Below, in pieces: positions 7,118 to 15,296 of a stretch of DNA of 64,000 bases. Under the pieces are notes generated by a model. That model ran no database searches. It was not told where the DNA came from and saw only the letters and a list, made by a program, of their open reading frames with translations. The translations under genes were made by a program, and so were the position numbers. How positions within the stretch are numbered: position 1 is the stretch's first letter; every line of letters starts with the position of its first letter. The stretch covers positions 62,001 through 126,000 of the forward strand of contig NZ_ANAC01000015.1 of assembly GCF_000341225.1 (NCBI RefSeq), written 5' to 3'. This stretch comes from Nocardiopsis alba DSM 43377. GTDB lineage: Bacteria > Actinomycetota > Actinomycetes > Streptosporangiales > Streptosporangiaceae.

Positions 7118-9514
7118 GTGACGACCCCTGTGACACCCACGATCGACCAGCGCATCGCCGAGGAGCTCGGCGTCCGAGCGCACCAGGTCAGTGCCGCCGT
7201 CGAGCTGCTCGACGGCGGATCGACCGTGCCCTTCATCGCCCGCTACCGCAAGGAGGTGACCGGGGCACTGGACGACGCCCAACTGCGCGCGCTCGAAGAA
7301 CGCCTACGCTACCTGCGCGAACTGGACGAACGACGCGGCGCGATCCTGGAGTCGATCCGTTCCCAGGGCAAGTTGGACGACGAGCTGGAGGCCCGGATCA
7401 ACGAGGCCGACTCCAAGGCCCGTCTGGAGGACATCTACCTCCCCTACAAGCCCAAGCGCCGCACCAAGGCCCAGATCGCCCGCGAGGCCGGCCTCGAACC
7501 CCTGGCCGACGGCCTGTTCGACGACCCCGGACAGGACCCGCAGGAGGTCGCCGCCGCCTACGTCGACGCCGGCAAGGGCGTCGCCGACACCAAGGCCGCC
7601 CTGGACGGTGCCCGCGCCATCCTGGTCGAACGCTTCGCCGAGGACGCCGACCTCACCGGCCGTCTGCGCGAACGCCTGTGGGAGAAGGGCCGTCTCGGCT
7701 CGACCGTCCGTGAGGGCAAGGAGGAGGCCGGCGCCAAGTTCGCCGACTACTTCGACTTCTCCGAACCCCTCACCGCCCTGCCCTCGCACCGGGTCCTGGC
7801 TATGTACCGGGGTGAGAAGGAGGAGATCCTCACCCTCGCCCTGGAGCCGGAGGAGACCCCCGAACCCGGCCCCGACGGCACCGTGCCGCGCAGCGGCTTC
7901 GAGAACGCCATCGCCTCCCACTTCGGCATCGTCGACCGCGGCCGCCCCGCCGACCGCTGGCTCCAGGACACCGTCCGCTGGGCCTGGCGCACCCGCATCC
8001 TGGTCCGCCTCGACATCGACGTGCGCATGCGCCTGTGGCAGCAGGCCGAGGACGACGGCGTCAACGTCTTCGCCGCCAACCTGCGCGACCTGCTCCTGGC
8101 CGCGCCCGCCGGCAGCCGCGCCACCCTGGGTCTGGACCCCGGCCTGCGCACCGGTGTGAAGGTCGCCGTCACCGACCCCACCGGCAAGGTCGTGGCCACC
8201 GACACCGTCTTCCCGCACGCCCCGCGCCGGGACTGGGACGGCTCCATCGACCGGCTCGCCAGGCTGTGCGCCGCCCACTCCGTCGAACTGGTCGCCATCG
8301 GCAACGGCACCGCCTCCCGCGAGACCGACAAGCTGGCGGGCGACCTGATCAAGCGCCACCCGGAACTGAAGCTCACCAAGGTGATGGTCTCCGAGGCCGG
8401 CGCCTCGGTGTACTCGGCCTCCGCCTACGCCTCGGAGGAACTGCCCGACCTGGACGTGTCCCTGCGCGGTGCGGCCTCCATCGCCCGTCGCCTCCAGGAC
8501 CCGCTCGCCGAGCTGGTCAAGATCGACCCCAAGTCGATCGGCGTCGGCCAGTACCAGCACGACCTGGCCGAGGCCAAGCTCTCCCGCTCCCTGGACGCGG
8601 TGGTCGAGGACTGTGTGAACGGTGTGGGCGTGGACGTCAACACCGCCTCGGTCCCCCTCCTGACCCGGGTCTCCGGCGTGACCTCCTCCCTGGCCCGCAA
8701 CATCGTCGCCCACCGCGACGCCAACGGCCCCTTCCGCACCCGTGAGGCGCTGCGATCGGTGCCACGGCTGGGCCCCAAGGCCTTCGAACAGTGCGCGGGC
8801 TTTCTCCGCGTCCCGGGCGGAGACGACCCGTTGGACTCCTCGGCCGTCCACCCCGAGGCCTACCCCGTGGTCCGACGCATCCTCGACACCGTCGGCACCG
8901 ACCTGCCCTCCCTGATCGGCGATAAGAAGGCCCTGGCGGGCATCCGCCCCCAGGACTTCGTCGACGACCGCTTCGGACTGCCGACCGTCACCGACATCCT
9001 CGGCGAGCTCGACAAGCCCGGCCGCGACCCCCGCCCGGCCTTCACCACCGCCACCTTCAAGGAGGGCGTGGAGAAGCTGGACGACCTGGAACAGGGCATG
9101 ATCCTGGAGGGCGTGGTCACCAACGTGGCCGCCTTCGGCGCCTTCGTGGACGTGGGCGTGCACCAGGACGGCCTCGTCCACGTGTCGGCCCTCTCCCACA
9201 AGTTCGTGGAGGACCCGCGCGAGATCGTCAAGCCCGGCGACATCGTCAAGGTCAAGGTCCAGGACGTGGACATCCCGCGCAAGCGCATCTCGCTGACCAT
9301 GCGTCTGGACGACGAGGCCCCCAAGCGGGGCGAAGGTCGCGGCGAGCGCGGCGACCGGAACAACGGACGCGGCGGTGAGCGCCGTCGCGACAAGGGCGGC
9401 AACGGACGCGGCGGGGACAACCGCGGCGGCGGACGTCGCGGCGGACGCGGCGACGCCCCGGCCCCCTCGGGTGCCATGGCCGACGCGCTGCGCCGCGCCG
9501 GCCTGAGCCGCTGA
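7118..9514 (+). CDS. tex: Tex-family RNA-binding transcription accessory protein
   Basis: This 798-residue protein is a Tex/YhgF homologue, a nucleic-acid-binding factor related to eukaryotic Spt6. In order it shows the helical N-terminal region (VPFIARYRKEVTGALDDAQLR), the YqgF-like nuclease-fold domain (LGLDPGLRTGVKVAV, about residue 340), tandem helix-hairpin-helix segments (SVPLLTRVSGVTSSLARNIV; VPRLGPKAFEQCAGFLRVPG), and an S1 domain (GMILEGVVTNVAAFGAFVDVG, about 660-730). The last 70 residues are an Arg/Gly-rich disordered tail, which would add RNA affinity. The start is GTG. The gene ends in the strongest hairpin of the window. Confidence 0.95.
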   Translation: MTTPVTPTIDQRIAEELGVRAHQVSAAVELLDGGSTVPFIARYRKEVTGALDDAQLRALEERLRYLRELDERRGAILESIRSQGKLDDELEARINEADSKARLEDIYLPYKPKRRTKAQIAREAGLEPLADGLFDDPGQDPQEVAAAYVDAGKGVADTKAALDGARAILVERFAEDADLTGRLRERLWEKGRLGSTVREGKEEAGAKFADYFDFSEPLTALPSHRVLAMYRGEKEEILTLALEPEETPEPGPDGTVPRSGFENAIASHFGIVDRGRPADRWLQDTVRWAWRTRILVRLDIDVRMRLWQQAEDDGVNVFAANLRDLLLAAPAGSRATLGLDPGLRTGVKVAVTDPTGKVVATDTVFPHAPRRDWDGSIDRLARLCAAHSVELVAIGNGTASRETDKLAGDLIKRHPELKLTKVMVSEAGASVYSASAYASEELPDLDVSLRGAASIARRLQDPLAELVKIDPKSIGVGQYQHDLAEAKLSRSLDAVVEDCVNGVGVDVNTASVPLLTRVSGVTSSLARNIVAHRDANGPFRTREALRSVPRLGPKAFEQCAGFLRVPGGDDPLDSSAVHPEAYPVVRRILDTVGTDLPSLIGDKKALAGIRPQDFVDDRFGLPTVTDILGELDKPGRDPRPAFTTATFKEGVEKLDDLEQGMILEGVVTNVAAFGAFVDVGVHQDGLVHVSALSHKFVEDPREIVKPGDIVKVKVQDVDIPRKRISLTMRLDDEAPKRGEGRGERGDRNNGRGGERRRDKGGNGRGGDNRGGGRRGGRGDAPAPSGAMADALRRAGLSR

Positions 9515-9526
9515 CCGACCCCTCGA

Positions 9527-9564
9527 ACCTCGGGCGGCGGGGTGCGCACCCCGCCGCCCGAGGT
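9527..9564 (+). terminator. very strong palindromic terminator after tex
   Basis: Bases 9527-9545 and 9546-9564 are perfect reverse complements (19 bp, beginning ACCTCGGGCGGCGGGGTGC), so the whole 38 bases fold into one hairpin, 12 bases after the stop codon. Confidence 0.9.
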
Positions 9565-9671
9565 GCGTCCTGCCTCTCCCCGGTGCGGCGTCCACACACG
9601 TCGGAGCCGCTCTCGCTAGCGTGAGCGCCGTGAGCGGACCCGCCGTCCGCTCGACCGAGCACGGGGGACCC

Positions 9672-10364
9672 ATGGGCGAGACGACCGAGACCGACACCGG
9701 CGGCGGAACCACCGAGGAGAGCGACGGCGGCCACGTATGGTCCGCCGGCATCACGGCCGCGGGCGCCGCCCTCATGTTCATCCTGCTGCGCCTCATGGCG
9801 GTCACCCACTACGACTGGCCGACCGCGTTCGGGCTGGCCGACGCGATCGACTTCGGCGACGCCATCACCATCGTCGTGGGCACCTTCCTCGGCGCGGAGC
9901 TGTTCACCCTGTGGCTGTTGGCCTTCTTCCTACCGCTGAGCGCGGCCGGACACCTGCGCCACTTCCGTCAGGGACGACGTTCCCCCGGATCGCTTCTCGT
10001 CGTCCTGGCCCTGACGGTCGTCTTCGCGGCGGCCGTGCTCTCCTTCTCCGCCTGGCCCGCCCTGGTCGCGGCCCTGGTCTGGCTCGCGTTCCTGGTCGCC
10101 GTCGACCTGCGGGAGGGCCCCGTCCGCGTCTTCGTCCACCGCCTCCTCGCCCGGATCGGGATCCTCGCCATGGGCGCGGTCATGCTCGGCGCCGCCCTCG
10201 TGGACGAGGTGTGGGTACCCGAGGAGCGCATCGAGATGGGCGACGAGGTGCTCCACGCCTACGTCGTCCAGAACGGAAGCCAGTTCCTCACCGTGCTCAC
10301 CGCCGACACCCGGGAGAAACGGATCCTGCTCTCCTCGAAGGTCACCTCGCGCACCGAGGCCTGA
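9672..10364 (+). CDS. integral membrane protein of unknown function
   Basis: The 230-residue protein has an acidic, Thr/Gly-rich N-terminus. Five hydrophobic segments follow: AGITAAGAALMFILLRLMA, a region from AITIVVGTFLGAEL through WLLAFFLPL, LLVVLALTVVFAAAVL, LVAALVWLAFLVAV and IGILAMGAVMLGAALV. It ends in a soluble tail of about 55 residues that looks like a small beta-rich domain (DEVLHAYVVQNGSQFLTVLT). I do not recognise the family. The ATG at 9672 has a GGGGGA ribosome-binding site; GTG codons at 9621 and 9630 are alternatives, with TAGCGT at 9617-9622 as a possible -10. It converges with the alarmone synthetase gene. Confidence 0.65.
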   Translation: MGETTETDTGGGTTEESDGGHVWSAGITAAGAALMFILLRLMAVTHYDWPTAFGLADAIDFGDAITIVVGTFLGAELFTLWLLAFFLPLSAAGHLRHFRQGRRSPGSLLVVLALTVVFAAAVLSFSAWPALVAALVWLAFLVAVDLREGPVRVFVHRLLARIGILAMGAVMLGAALVDEVWVPEERIEMGDEVLHAYVVQNGSQFLTVLTADTREKRILLSSKVTSRTEA

Positions 10365-10383
10365 TCTTCCCGGAGAGCCCGGT

Positions 10384-11127
10384 TCAGTCGGTGCGACGGG
10401 AGTTGACCCGATCCGCCAGGACCTGCAACAACCCCTCCGCCAGGGGGATCCGGCGCAGGTCGTCCGGGCCCGGCAGGGGCAACCGCTCCCGGTCCCCCAG
10501 CTCACGGACCTCACCGTGCAACCGCTCCATGGTCTCGTCCAGGCGGTGGGCCGTCTCCGCCGCCTCCCGCAGTTCGTCCAGCAGGTCCTGAGGCACCGCC
10601 TTGGCGTACTTGTAGTAGATCTTGTGCTCCAGGCTGGCCCAGAAGTCCATCGCGATCGTGCGGATCTGGATCTCCACCGGGACCTCCACGCTCCGATCCG
10701 ACATCCGCACGGTGGTGGACACCAGCAGGTGCAGGCTCCGATAGCCGTTGGGCTTGGGCGCGCGGATGTAGTCCTTCTCCTCCGTCACCCGGATGTCCTC
10801 GTGCCCGGCGAGCATGTCGCGTATGGCGTAGGTGTCGGAGACGAAACTGCACGTCACCCTGATCCCCGCGATGTCGAGTATCGACTCGGCGATGCTCTCC
10901 AGGTCCAGCGGCACACCGCGTCGACGGGCCTTCTCCAGAATGCTCGCCGGGGTCTTGAGGCGGGATCCGACGTGTTCGATCGGGTTGTGGTCGTGCGTGT
11001 AGCGGAACTCCTCGTTGAGGATGTTCACCTTCGCCATCACCGTGTCGATGGCGAACTTGTACGCCATGAGGAAACGCGCGACGTCGTCACGTGTCTCCAG
11101 CAACACCTCGGAAACGTCGTCCACCAC
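10384..11127 (-). CDS. small alarmone synthetase (RelA/SpoT-domain GTP pyrophosphokinase)
   Basis: The 247-residue protein is a single-domain (p)ppGpp synthetase of the RelQ/YjbM type, transferring pyrophosphate from ATP to GDP or GTP. Visible synthetase marks are HVGSRLKTPASILEKARRRG (ATP-binding basic segment), IAGIRVTCSFVSDTYAIRDML, PKPNGYRSLHLLVS (the G-loop tyrosine), and the catalytic VEIQIRTIAMDFWASLEHKI. There is no HD hydrolase, TGS or ACT domain, so it would answer to transcription or allostery rather than the ribosome. The GTG at 11127 was chosen because GGGGGAA lies five bases upstream; a second GTG follows immediately, and the frame opens further to 11172. Confidence 0.9.
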   Translation of the reverse strand: MVDDVSEVLLETRDDVARFLMAYKFAIDTVMAKVNILNEEFRYTHDHNPIEHVGSRLKTPASILEKARRRGVPLDLESIAESILDIAGIRVTCSFVSDTYAIRDMLAGHEDIRVTEEKDYIRAPKPNGYRSLHLLVSTTVRMSDRSVEVPVEIQIRTIAMDFWASLEHKIYYKYAKAVPQDLLDELREAAETAHRLDETMERLHGEVRELGDRERLPLPGPDDLRRIPLAEGLLQVLADRVNSRRTD

Positions 11128-11492
11128 AGCAGTTCCCCCGCACCACCGGCCCCACGGCCGGACGTCGTCCACCCTCGCGAGGCGCGGACCACGGGACCGC
11201 GCCGGAAAGATCCCGCCCCTCCCGGGCCCATCGCCGCACAGGAGGACCGCGAGGTCACTTTCGAGGTTACCGAAGTCCAGGGGGGCTTCGAAGACGGGAG
11301 CCGGGCCCGAAGAAGCCCGATCGAGCCCCTCACCACCAGTGTGAACACCCTCGAGAACCCCGCCAGGAACCGGGCACGCGCTTCGGGCGTCGAACGCGGA
11401 AGATAGGTTTCACCAGGATTCTCCCGAATCCTCCGCCTGCCCACGCCGACCCCGCCGCCTCTCCCGGGCGGCGGCGCAGGAAAGGCCCCCAT

Positions 11493-12896
11493 ATGCACGC
11501 ACCCCTGTTCACGGCCCCCGTGCTCCTCATCGAGCAGCCCCGGCATCTGTACGCCACCGAAGGGCACTACGAGGTCCTCGATGAATCCGGGCGGCCACTG
11601 GCCTACGTGAACGAGCACATGAACGCCCGGTCCCACCGGCGGGGACCGCACCGCCCCCACCGCTTCACCGTCTACGACACCGGTGGACACCCCCTGCTCA
11701 CCCTGGACAAGCCCTGGGACCGGGGCCGCCCCCACATCCAGGTGACCGGGCCGCACGGGGAACCCTACGGAGGCATCGTCCAGGATCGGGCCTTCGCGGG
11801 TTCCCGATTCCGGCTCTGCGACCCGCGCGGCCACACGATCGCCGAGATCCGCGGCGACTGGAAGGGCTGGGACTTCACCCTCCTGGACCGGGCCGGGATC
11901 GAGATCGCCCGGGTGGGCAAGGAGCACCCCGGACTGCTCGGCGGTTTCTTCACCACCGAGGACCGTTACGCGCTGGAGTTCGCCTACGACCTGCCCTGGC
12001 CGCTACGTCGACTGGTGCTCGCCGCCGCCCTCACCATCGACGTGCTGCTCCACGAGCGCGAACCGGAGTTCTACCACTCCCACTACGCCGACTTCCGGCG
12101 CTACCCCGAGTACGGTTACCGGCCTCGTCATCACTGGCACCACCCCAGGCGCGGCTACATGGTGTCCCATCGCCGCCGTCCTCCCCTGCTCGTCCACCAC
12201 ACCTTCCAACCGGTCCGACGGAGGGGGTACGTCCCCGTCCGCGAACGTGCGGTCGAGCCGCGAGGGGGCTACCGCACCTTCTCCTCCCGGTCGGAGGCCC
12301 CGTCACGTTCCGCCGGAGCGGGCCGTGCGGCGACACCGCGCGTCGACCGTCGAGGTGGGGGCGGTTTCGCGTCGCGTTCGGAGGCCGCACCCCGCCGTTC
12401 GAGCGGTTTCGCGTCGCGTTCGGAGGCGGCCGCCGCTCCCCGTCGTGACCGTACGAGCGGTGCCTCACGTTCCGAGAGTCCGGCGTCGGGGGCCGCCGCC
12501 CGCCGGGAGCGGCAGCGTCGTAGCGGCGCGGCGCGGCAGAGCGCCACCGGTAAGAGGGCGGGGGCCGGCAGGCAGGGCGCGGCGGCCAAGAGCGCCGGTT
12601 CTCCGCGCCGTGGAGGCTCCTCGAGTCGGGTGGGCGGCCTGTTCGGCGGGGGTTCGTCGGGTTCGCGCTCCTCGTCGGGTTCGAGTGCGCGTTCGTCCTC
12701 CTCCCGTGGGGGCGCGTCCCGTTCCTCCTTCTCCAAGGCGGCTTCGAAGCGGTCGGGCGGGTTCTCCTCCCGTTCGTCCGGCGGCCGTTCCTCCGGAGGC
12801 GCCTCGCGGAGTTCGCGTTCCTCCGGTCGTTCCTCGGGTGGCGGCCGCTCCTCGGGGGGTCGTTCCTCCGGTGGTTCCTCGCGTCGTAACCGCTGA
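11493..12896 (+). CDS. scramblase/LURP-one-like protein with a long Ser/Arg/Gly-rich tail
   Basis: The 467-residue protein has two parts. Residues about 1-200 form a repeated beta-structure of the phospholipid scramblase/LURP-one superfamily (RHLYATEGHYEVLDESGRPL, GSRFRLCDPRGHTIAEIRGD, WDFTLLDRAGIEIARVGKE), ending in FAYDLPWPLRRLVLAAAL, a membrane-binding helix. Residues about 205-467 are disordered and highly basic: His/Tyr/Arg-rich, then imperfect repeats of FASRSEAAPRR and finally runs of RSSGG. The family is linked to lipid binding, but no function is known for bacterial members. The ATG at 11493 follows AGGAAAGG; the longer frame to 11091 was rejected. Confidence 0.75.
   Translation: MHAPLFTAPVLLIEQPRHLYATEGHYEVLDESGRPLAYVNEHMNARSHRRGPHRPHRFTVYDTGGHPLLTLDKPWDRGRPHIQVTGPHGEPYGGIVQDRAFAGSRFRLCDPRGHTIAEIRGDWKGWDFTLLDRAGIEIARVGKEHPGLLGGFFTTEDRYALEFAYDLPWPLRRLVLAAALTIDVLLHEREPEFYHSHYADFRRYPEYGYRPRHHWHHPRRGYMVSHRRRPPLLVHHTFQPVRRRGYVPVRERAVEPRGGYRTFSSRSEAPSRSAGAGRAATPRVDRRGGGGFASRSEAAPRRSSGFASRSEAAAAPRRDRTSGASRSESPASGAAARRERQRRSGAARQSATGKRAGAGRQGAAAKSAGSPRRGGSSSRVGGLFGGGSSGSRSSSGSSARSSSSRGGASRSSFSKAASKRSGGFSSRSSGGRSSGGASRSSRSSGRSSGGGRSSGGRSSGGSSRRNR
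12363..12430 (+). repeat. short direct repeat in the tail of the scramblase-like gene
   Basis: The sequence GGTTTCGCGTCGCGTTCGGA occurs at 12363 and again at 12408, 45 bases apart, encoding the repeated peptide GFASRSEAA. The spacing is a multiple of three, so copy-number change would keep the frame. It points to tail growth by slippage or duplication. Confidence 0.7.
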
Positions 12897-12905
12897 CGCT
12901 CCCAC

Positions 12906-12932
12906 GGGTGCCCGGTCGACGGCCGGGCACCC
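12906..12932 (+). terminator. terminator after the scramblase-like gene
   Basis: GGGTGCCCGG (12906-12915) pairs perfectly with CCGGGCACCC (12923-12932) around a 7-base loop, ten bases after the stop codon. Confidence 0.8.
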
Positions 12933-13048
12933 ATGGTCGACGGCCGGCCGAAGGTCCTCGGAAATCGTGGTTTTCTCCCGAAGGCCACCTTGACGACGTA
13001 GATTACATATCGGACATAAGGTGCAAGGCTCCGACGCGACCTCGAAGG

Positions 13049-13948
13049 TCAGGAACGGGCCTCGCGCACCGCCTCCCGCACCGCCGGGGCGACCTCCTCG
13101 GCGAACAGCTCCACCTGCCGGGCCGACTCCCCCGCGGGACCGAGGACGAACGTGTCCATCCCGGACTCCAGGACGAACCCGGTGATCCGCTCCACCCAGG
13201 CGGACACGGGACCGCTCATCGGCTCGCCCTCCGTACCGGATCCGCCGATCGTGCCCCACAGGTTGTAGACACGACGGATCGAGGCGGGATCGCGACCCGC
13301 CTCGGCGGCCCCCTCGTCGATCCTCCGGTGCATCTCGGGCAGACGTTCCGGACCCGCGTACGCGTGCGAGGGCACCCAGCCGTCGGCCACCCTCCCGACC
13401 TCCTTGAGGAGACGGGGACCCAGCACCCCCAGCCAGATCCCCATGTCGTGGACGGGCGTCGGGCCGGGCTTGACCCCGGCCAGTCGGTAGTACTCGCCCT
13501 CGAAGCGCACCGAACGTCGATCGGACCACAACAGGCGGATCACCTCGATCGCCTCCAGCAGGGCGTCGGCCGCCTCGCGCGGAGCCCGCCGAGGGCCGCC
13601 CATCGCCTCGATCGCCTCCCAGAACCCTCCCGCTCCCAGCCCCAGCTCGAAGCGCCCGCCGGACAGCACGTCCAGGCTCGCCGCGTTCTTCGCGATGAGG
13701 GCGGGCGGTCGCAGGGGCAGGTTGGCCACGTCGGGGAAGACCCGTAGCCGCTCGGTACGGGCCAGCACGGTGGCCATCAGCGCCCAGGTGTCCAGGTGTC
13801 GGCGCTGATAGGGATGGTCCTGGATGCCGACGAAGTCGAGGCCGCCGCGCTCGGCGGCGTCGACGACGGCCCAGGTCCGCTCCAGGGCCGAGGCCTCCGG
13901 CGTGGGGAAGACCCCGAAGCCGATCTCACGTCCGTAGTCGATGCCCAT
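13049..13948 (-). CDS. LLM-class (F420-dependent) flavin oxidoreductase
   Basis: The 299-residue protein is a luciferase-like TIM-barrel enzyme: GFGVFPTPEASALE, then GLDFVGIQDHPYQRRHLDTW (F420-type sequence at the second strand), LPLRPPALIAKNAASLDVLS, and GRFELGLGAGGFWEAIEAMG. Actinobacterial members use reduced F420 to reduce small organic substrates; the substrate is unknown. Two ATG codons lie two codons apart. GGGAGGT abuts the first (13954) and is seven bases from the second, so I take 13948. A GNAT gene lies 57 bases upstream in the same direction and may share the transcript. Confidence 0.85.
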   Translation of the reverse strand: MGIDYGREIGFGVFPTPEASALERTWAVVDAAERGGLDFVGIQDHPYQRRHLDTWALMATVLARTERLRVFPDVANLPLRPPALIAKNAASLDVLSGGRFELGLGAGGFWEAIEAMGGPRRAPREAADALLEAIEVIRLLWSDRRSVRFEGEYYRLAGVKPGPTPVHDMGIWLGVLGPRLLKEVGRVADGWVPSHAYAGPERLPEMHRRIDEGAAEAGRDPASIRRVYNLWGTIGGSGTEGEPMSGPVSAWVERITGFVLESGMDTFVLGPAGESARQVELFAEEVAPAVREAVREARS

Positions 13949-14005
13949 CGTCATACCTCCCGGTTCCGAAGGTCCTTCCCCGACCGCGCGGGCCCCAAGC
14001 CGTCC

Positions 14006-14299
14006 TCACTCTCCGGAGGAGCGGTAGACCAGATCGACGTAGTCGCGGTGACGGCCGATCCAGTCCCTGACGAAGGGGCACATCGGCAGGATGGAGAGCC
14101 CTCGCGCGCGTACGTCGTCCAGCGCTTCACGGACCAGGGTGCCGCCCAGGCCCTTCCCCTCGAAGGCGGGATCGATCTCGGTGTGGGTGAAGGTGAGCAT
14201 GTCGCCGGTCGGGATGTACTCGGCGAACCCGGCGAGCTCCCCGTCGGAGGTGATCTCGTAACGCCGACGGTCCGGTACGTCGGTGACCTCTGTCGCCAT
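14006..14299 (-). CDS. small GNAT-family N-acetyltransferase (YidJ-like)
   Basis: The 97-residue protein is a minimal GNAT of the DUF/YidJ type. It has RRYEITSDGELAGFAEYIPT, then LTFTHTEIDPAFEGKGLGGTLV, where the acetyl-CoA-binding R/Q-x-x-G-x-G/A loop is represented by EGKGLGGT, and a C-terminal LSILPMCPFVRDWIGRHRDY with the conserved CPF. The length is normal for this subfamily. An AAGG ribosome-binding site precedes the ATG. The acetyl acceptor is unknown. It is divergent from the SDR operon. Confidence 0.85.
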   Translation of the reverse strand: MATEVTDVPDRRRYEITSDGELAGFAEYIPTGDMLTFTHTEIDPAFEGKGLGGTLVREALDDVRARGLSILPMCPFVRDWIGRHRDYVDLVYRSSGE

Positions 14300-14373
14300 G
14301 GCGGCCCTTCTCTCGTCACGCGCGGAGGCCTCCGCGCAGAGCCATTGTCCCCGCCCGAGGCACCGCCTCCCCC

Positions 14374-14427
14374 TTGCGGCACGCGTCCGGTGGGCATAGG
14401 GTCTCCCTGACATACCGACCGGTCGGT
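14374..14427 (+). promoter_or_regulatory. promoter and TetR operator of the SDR-kinase-ACAD operon
   Basis: TTGCGG (14374-14379) and TAGGGT (14397-14402) are separated by 17 bases, a well-spaced sigma-70 promoter. Just downstream lies the perfect 14-base palindrome ACCGACCGGTCGGT (14414-14427), located to block initiation or early elongation. The same core, preceded by the same CAT, occurs at 18241-18257 upstream of the TetR gene at the far end of this operon. Confidence 0.8.
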
Positions 14428-14440
14428 TTAAGGAGTACGC

Positions 14441-15196
14441 ATGTCCTCGCGGTTCGGCGGACGCACCGCCATCATCACCGGCGCCAGTCGCGGCATCGGT
14501 CTGGCCATCGCCCGGCGCCTCGTCTCCGAGGGGGCCCGTGTCTGCGTGACCGCGCGCGGCCCCGAATCCCTGGAGAAGGCGGTCGAGGCCCTGGGCGGTC
14601 CCGAGCACGCCATCGGCGTCCCCGGCCGCGCCGACGACACCGAGCACCAGGACACCGCGATCGCCGCCACCCTGGAGGCCTTCGGCGGTGTCGACCTGTT
14701 CGTCAACAACACCGGCATCAACCCGGTCTACGGCCGCATGGTCGACCTCGACCTGAACGCCGCGCGCAAGATCTTCGAGGTCAACGCCCTCTCCGCGATC
14801 TCCTGGGTGCAGAAGGTCCACCGGGCCTGGATGGCCGAACACGGGGGCGCCATCCTCAACGTCTCCTCCATCGCCGGGGTCAAGCCCGCCCCCGGGATCG
14901 GGTTCTACGGGGCCACCAAGGCCATGCTCACCCACATCACCGAGGAGCTCGCCGTCGAACTCGGCCCGGACATCCGGGTGAACGGCGTCGCCCCGGCCGT
15001 GGTCAAGACGCGTTTCGCCGAGGCGCTGTACGAGGGCCGGGAGGAGAAGGTCGCCGCCCGGTACCCCCTGGGCCGGCTGGGCGCCCCCGAGGACGTCGCG
15101 GGCGCCGCCGCCTTCCTCCTGTCCGACGACGCCTCCTGGATCACCGGACGCACCCTCGTCCTCGACGGCGGAGTGACCCTCACCGGGGGCATGTGA
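14441..15196 (+). CDS. SDR-family oxidoreductase
   Basis: The 251-residue classical short-chain dehydrogenase has the NAD(P)-binding TGASRGIG (residues 13-20), NNTG (89-92), catalytic Ser in NVSSIAG (142-143), and YGATK (Tyr156, Lys160). The C-terminus DGGVTLTGGM is typical of FabG-like members. It is the first gene of an operon with a kinase-like protein and an acyl-CoA dehydrogenase, so it probably oxidises or reduces a hydroxy- or keto-acyl intermediate. An AAGGAG ribosome-binding site precedes the ATG. Expression is probably controlled by the TetR protein encoded at 17580-18194. Confidence 0.9.
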   Translation: MSSRFGGRTAIITGASRGIGLAIARRLVSEGARVCVTARGPESLEKAVEALGGPEHAIGVPGRADDTEHQDTAIAATLEAFGGVDLFVNNTGINPVYGRMVDLDLNAARKIFEVNALSAISWVQKVHRAWMAEHGGAILNVSSIAGVKPAPGIGFYGATKAMLTHITEELAVELGPDIRVNGVAPAVVKTRFAEALYEGREEKVAARYPLGRLGAPEDVAGAAAFLLSDDASWITGRTLVLDGGVTLTGGM

Positions 15197-15296
15197 GCCC
15201 CGCCCCTCCCCCACCGGAAGGGCATCACCCCACGACCACGCCCGGATGGAGCGCGCACCGACGCCCCTCCCGGACTCCCACGAACGAGGAGAGCAC

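Noticed and set aside
6570..7121. 183-codon frame starting MDIDALYGQG
   Set aside because: It overlaps the better-supported 114-residue gene in another frame and becomes Arg/Pro/His-rich, as expected of a shadow frame in GC-rich DNA.
11091..11492. N-terminal extension of the scramblase-like frame
   Set aside because: The 134 codons before 11493 overlap the alarmone synthetase start, are Arg/Pro-rich shadow sequence, and have no ribosome-binding site. AGGAAAGG directly precedes the ATG at 11493.
12990..13020. TTGACG with an AT-rich stretch, promoter-like on the plus strand
   Set aside because: It points into the 3' end of the leftward LLM gene and no plus-strand gene follows for 1.4 kb; the -10 match is poor.
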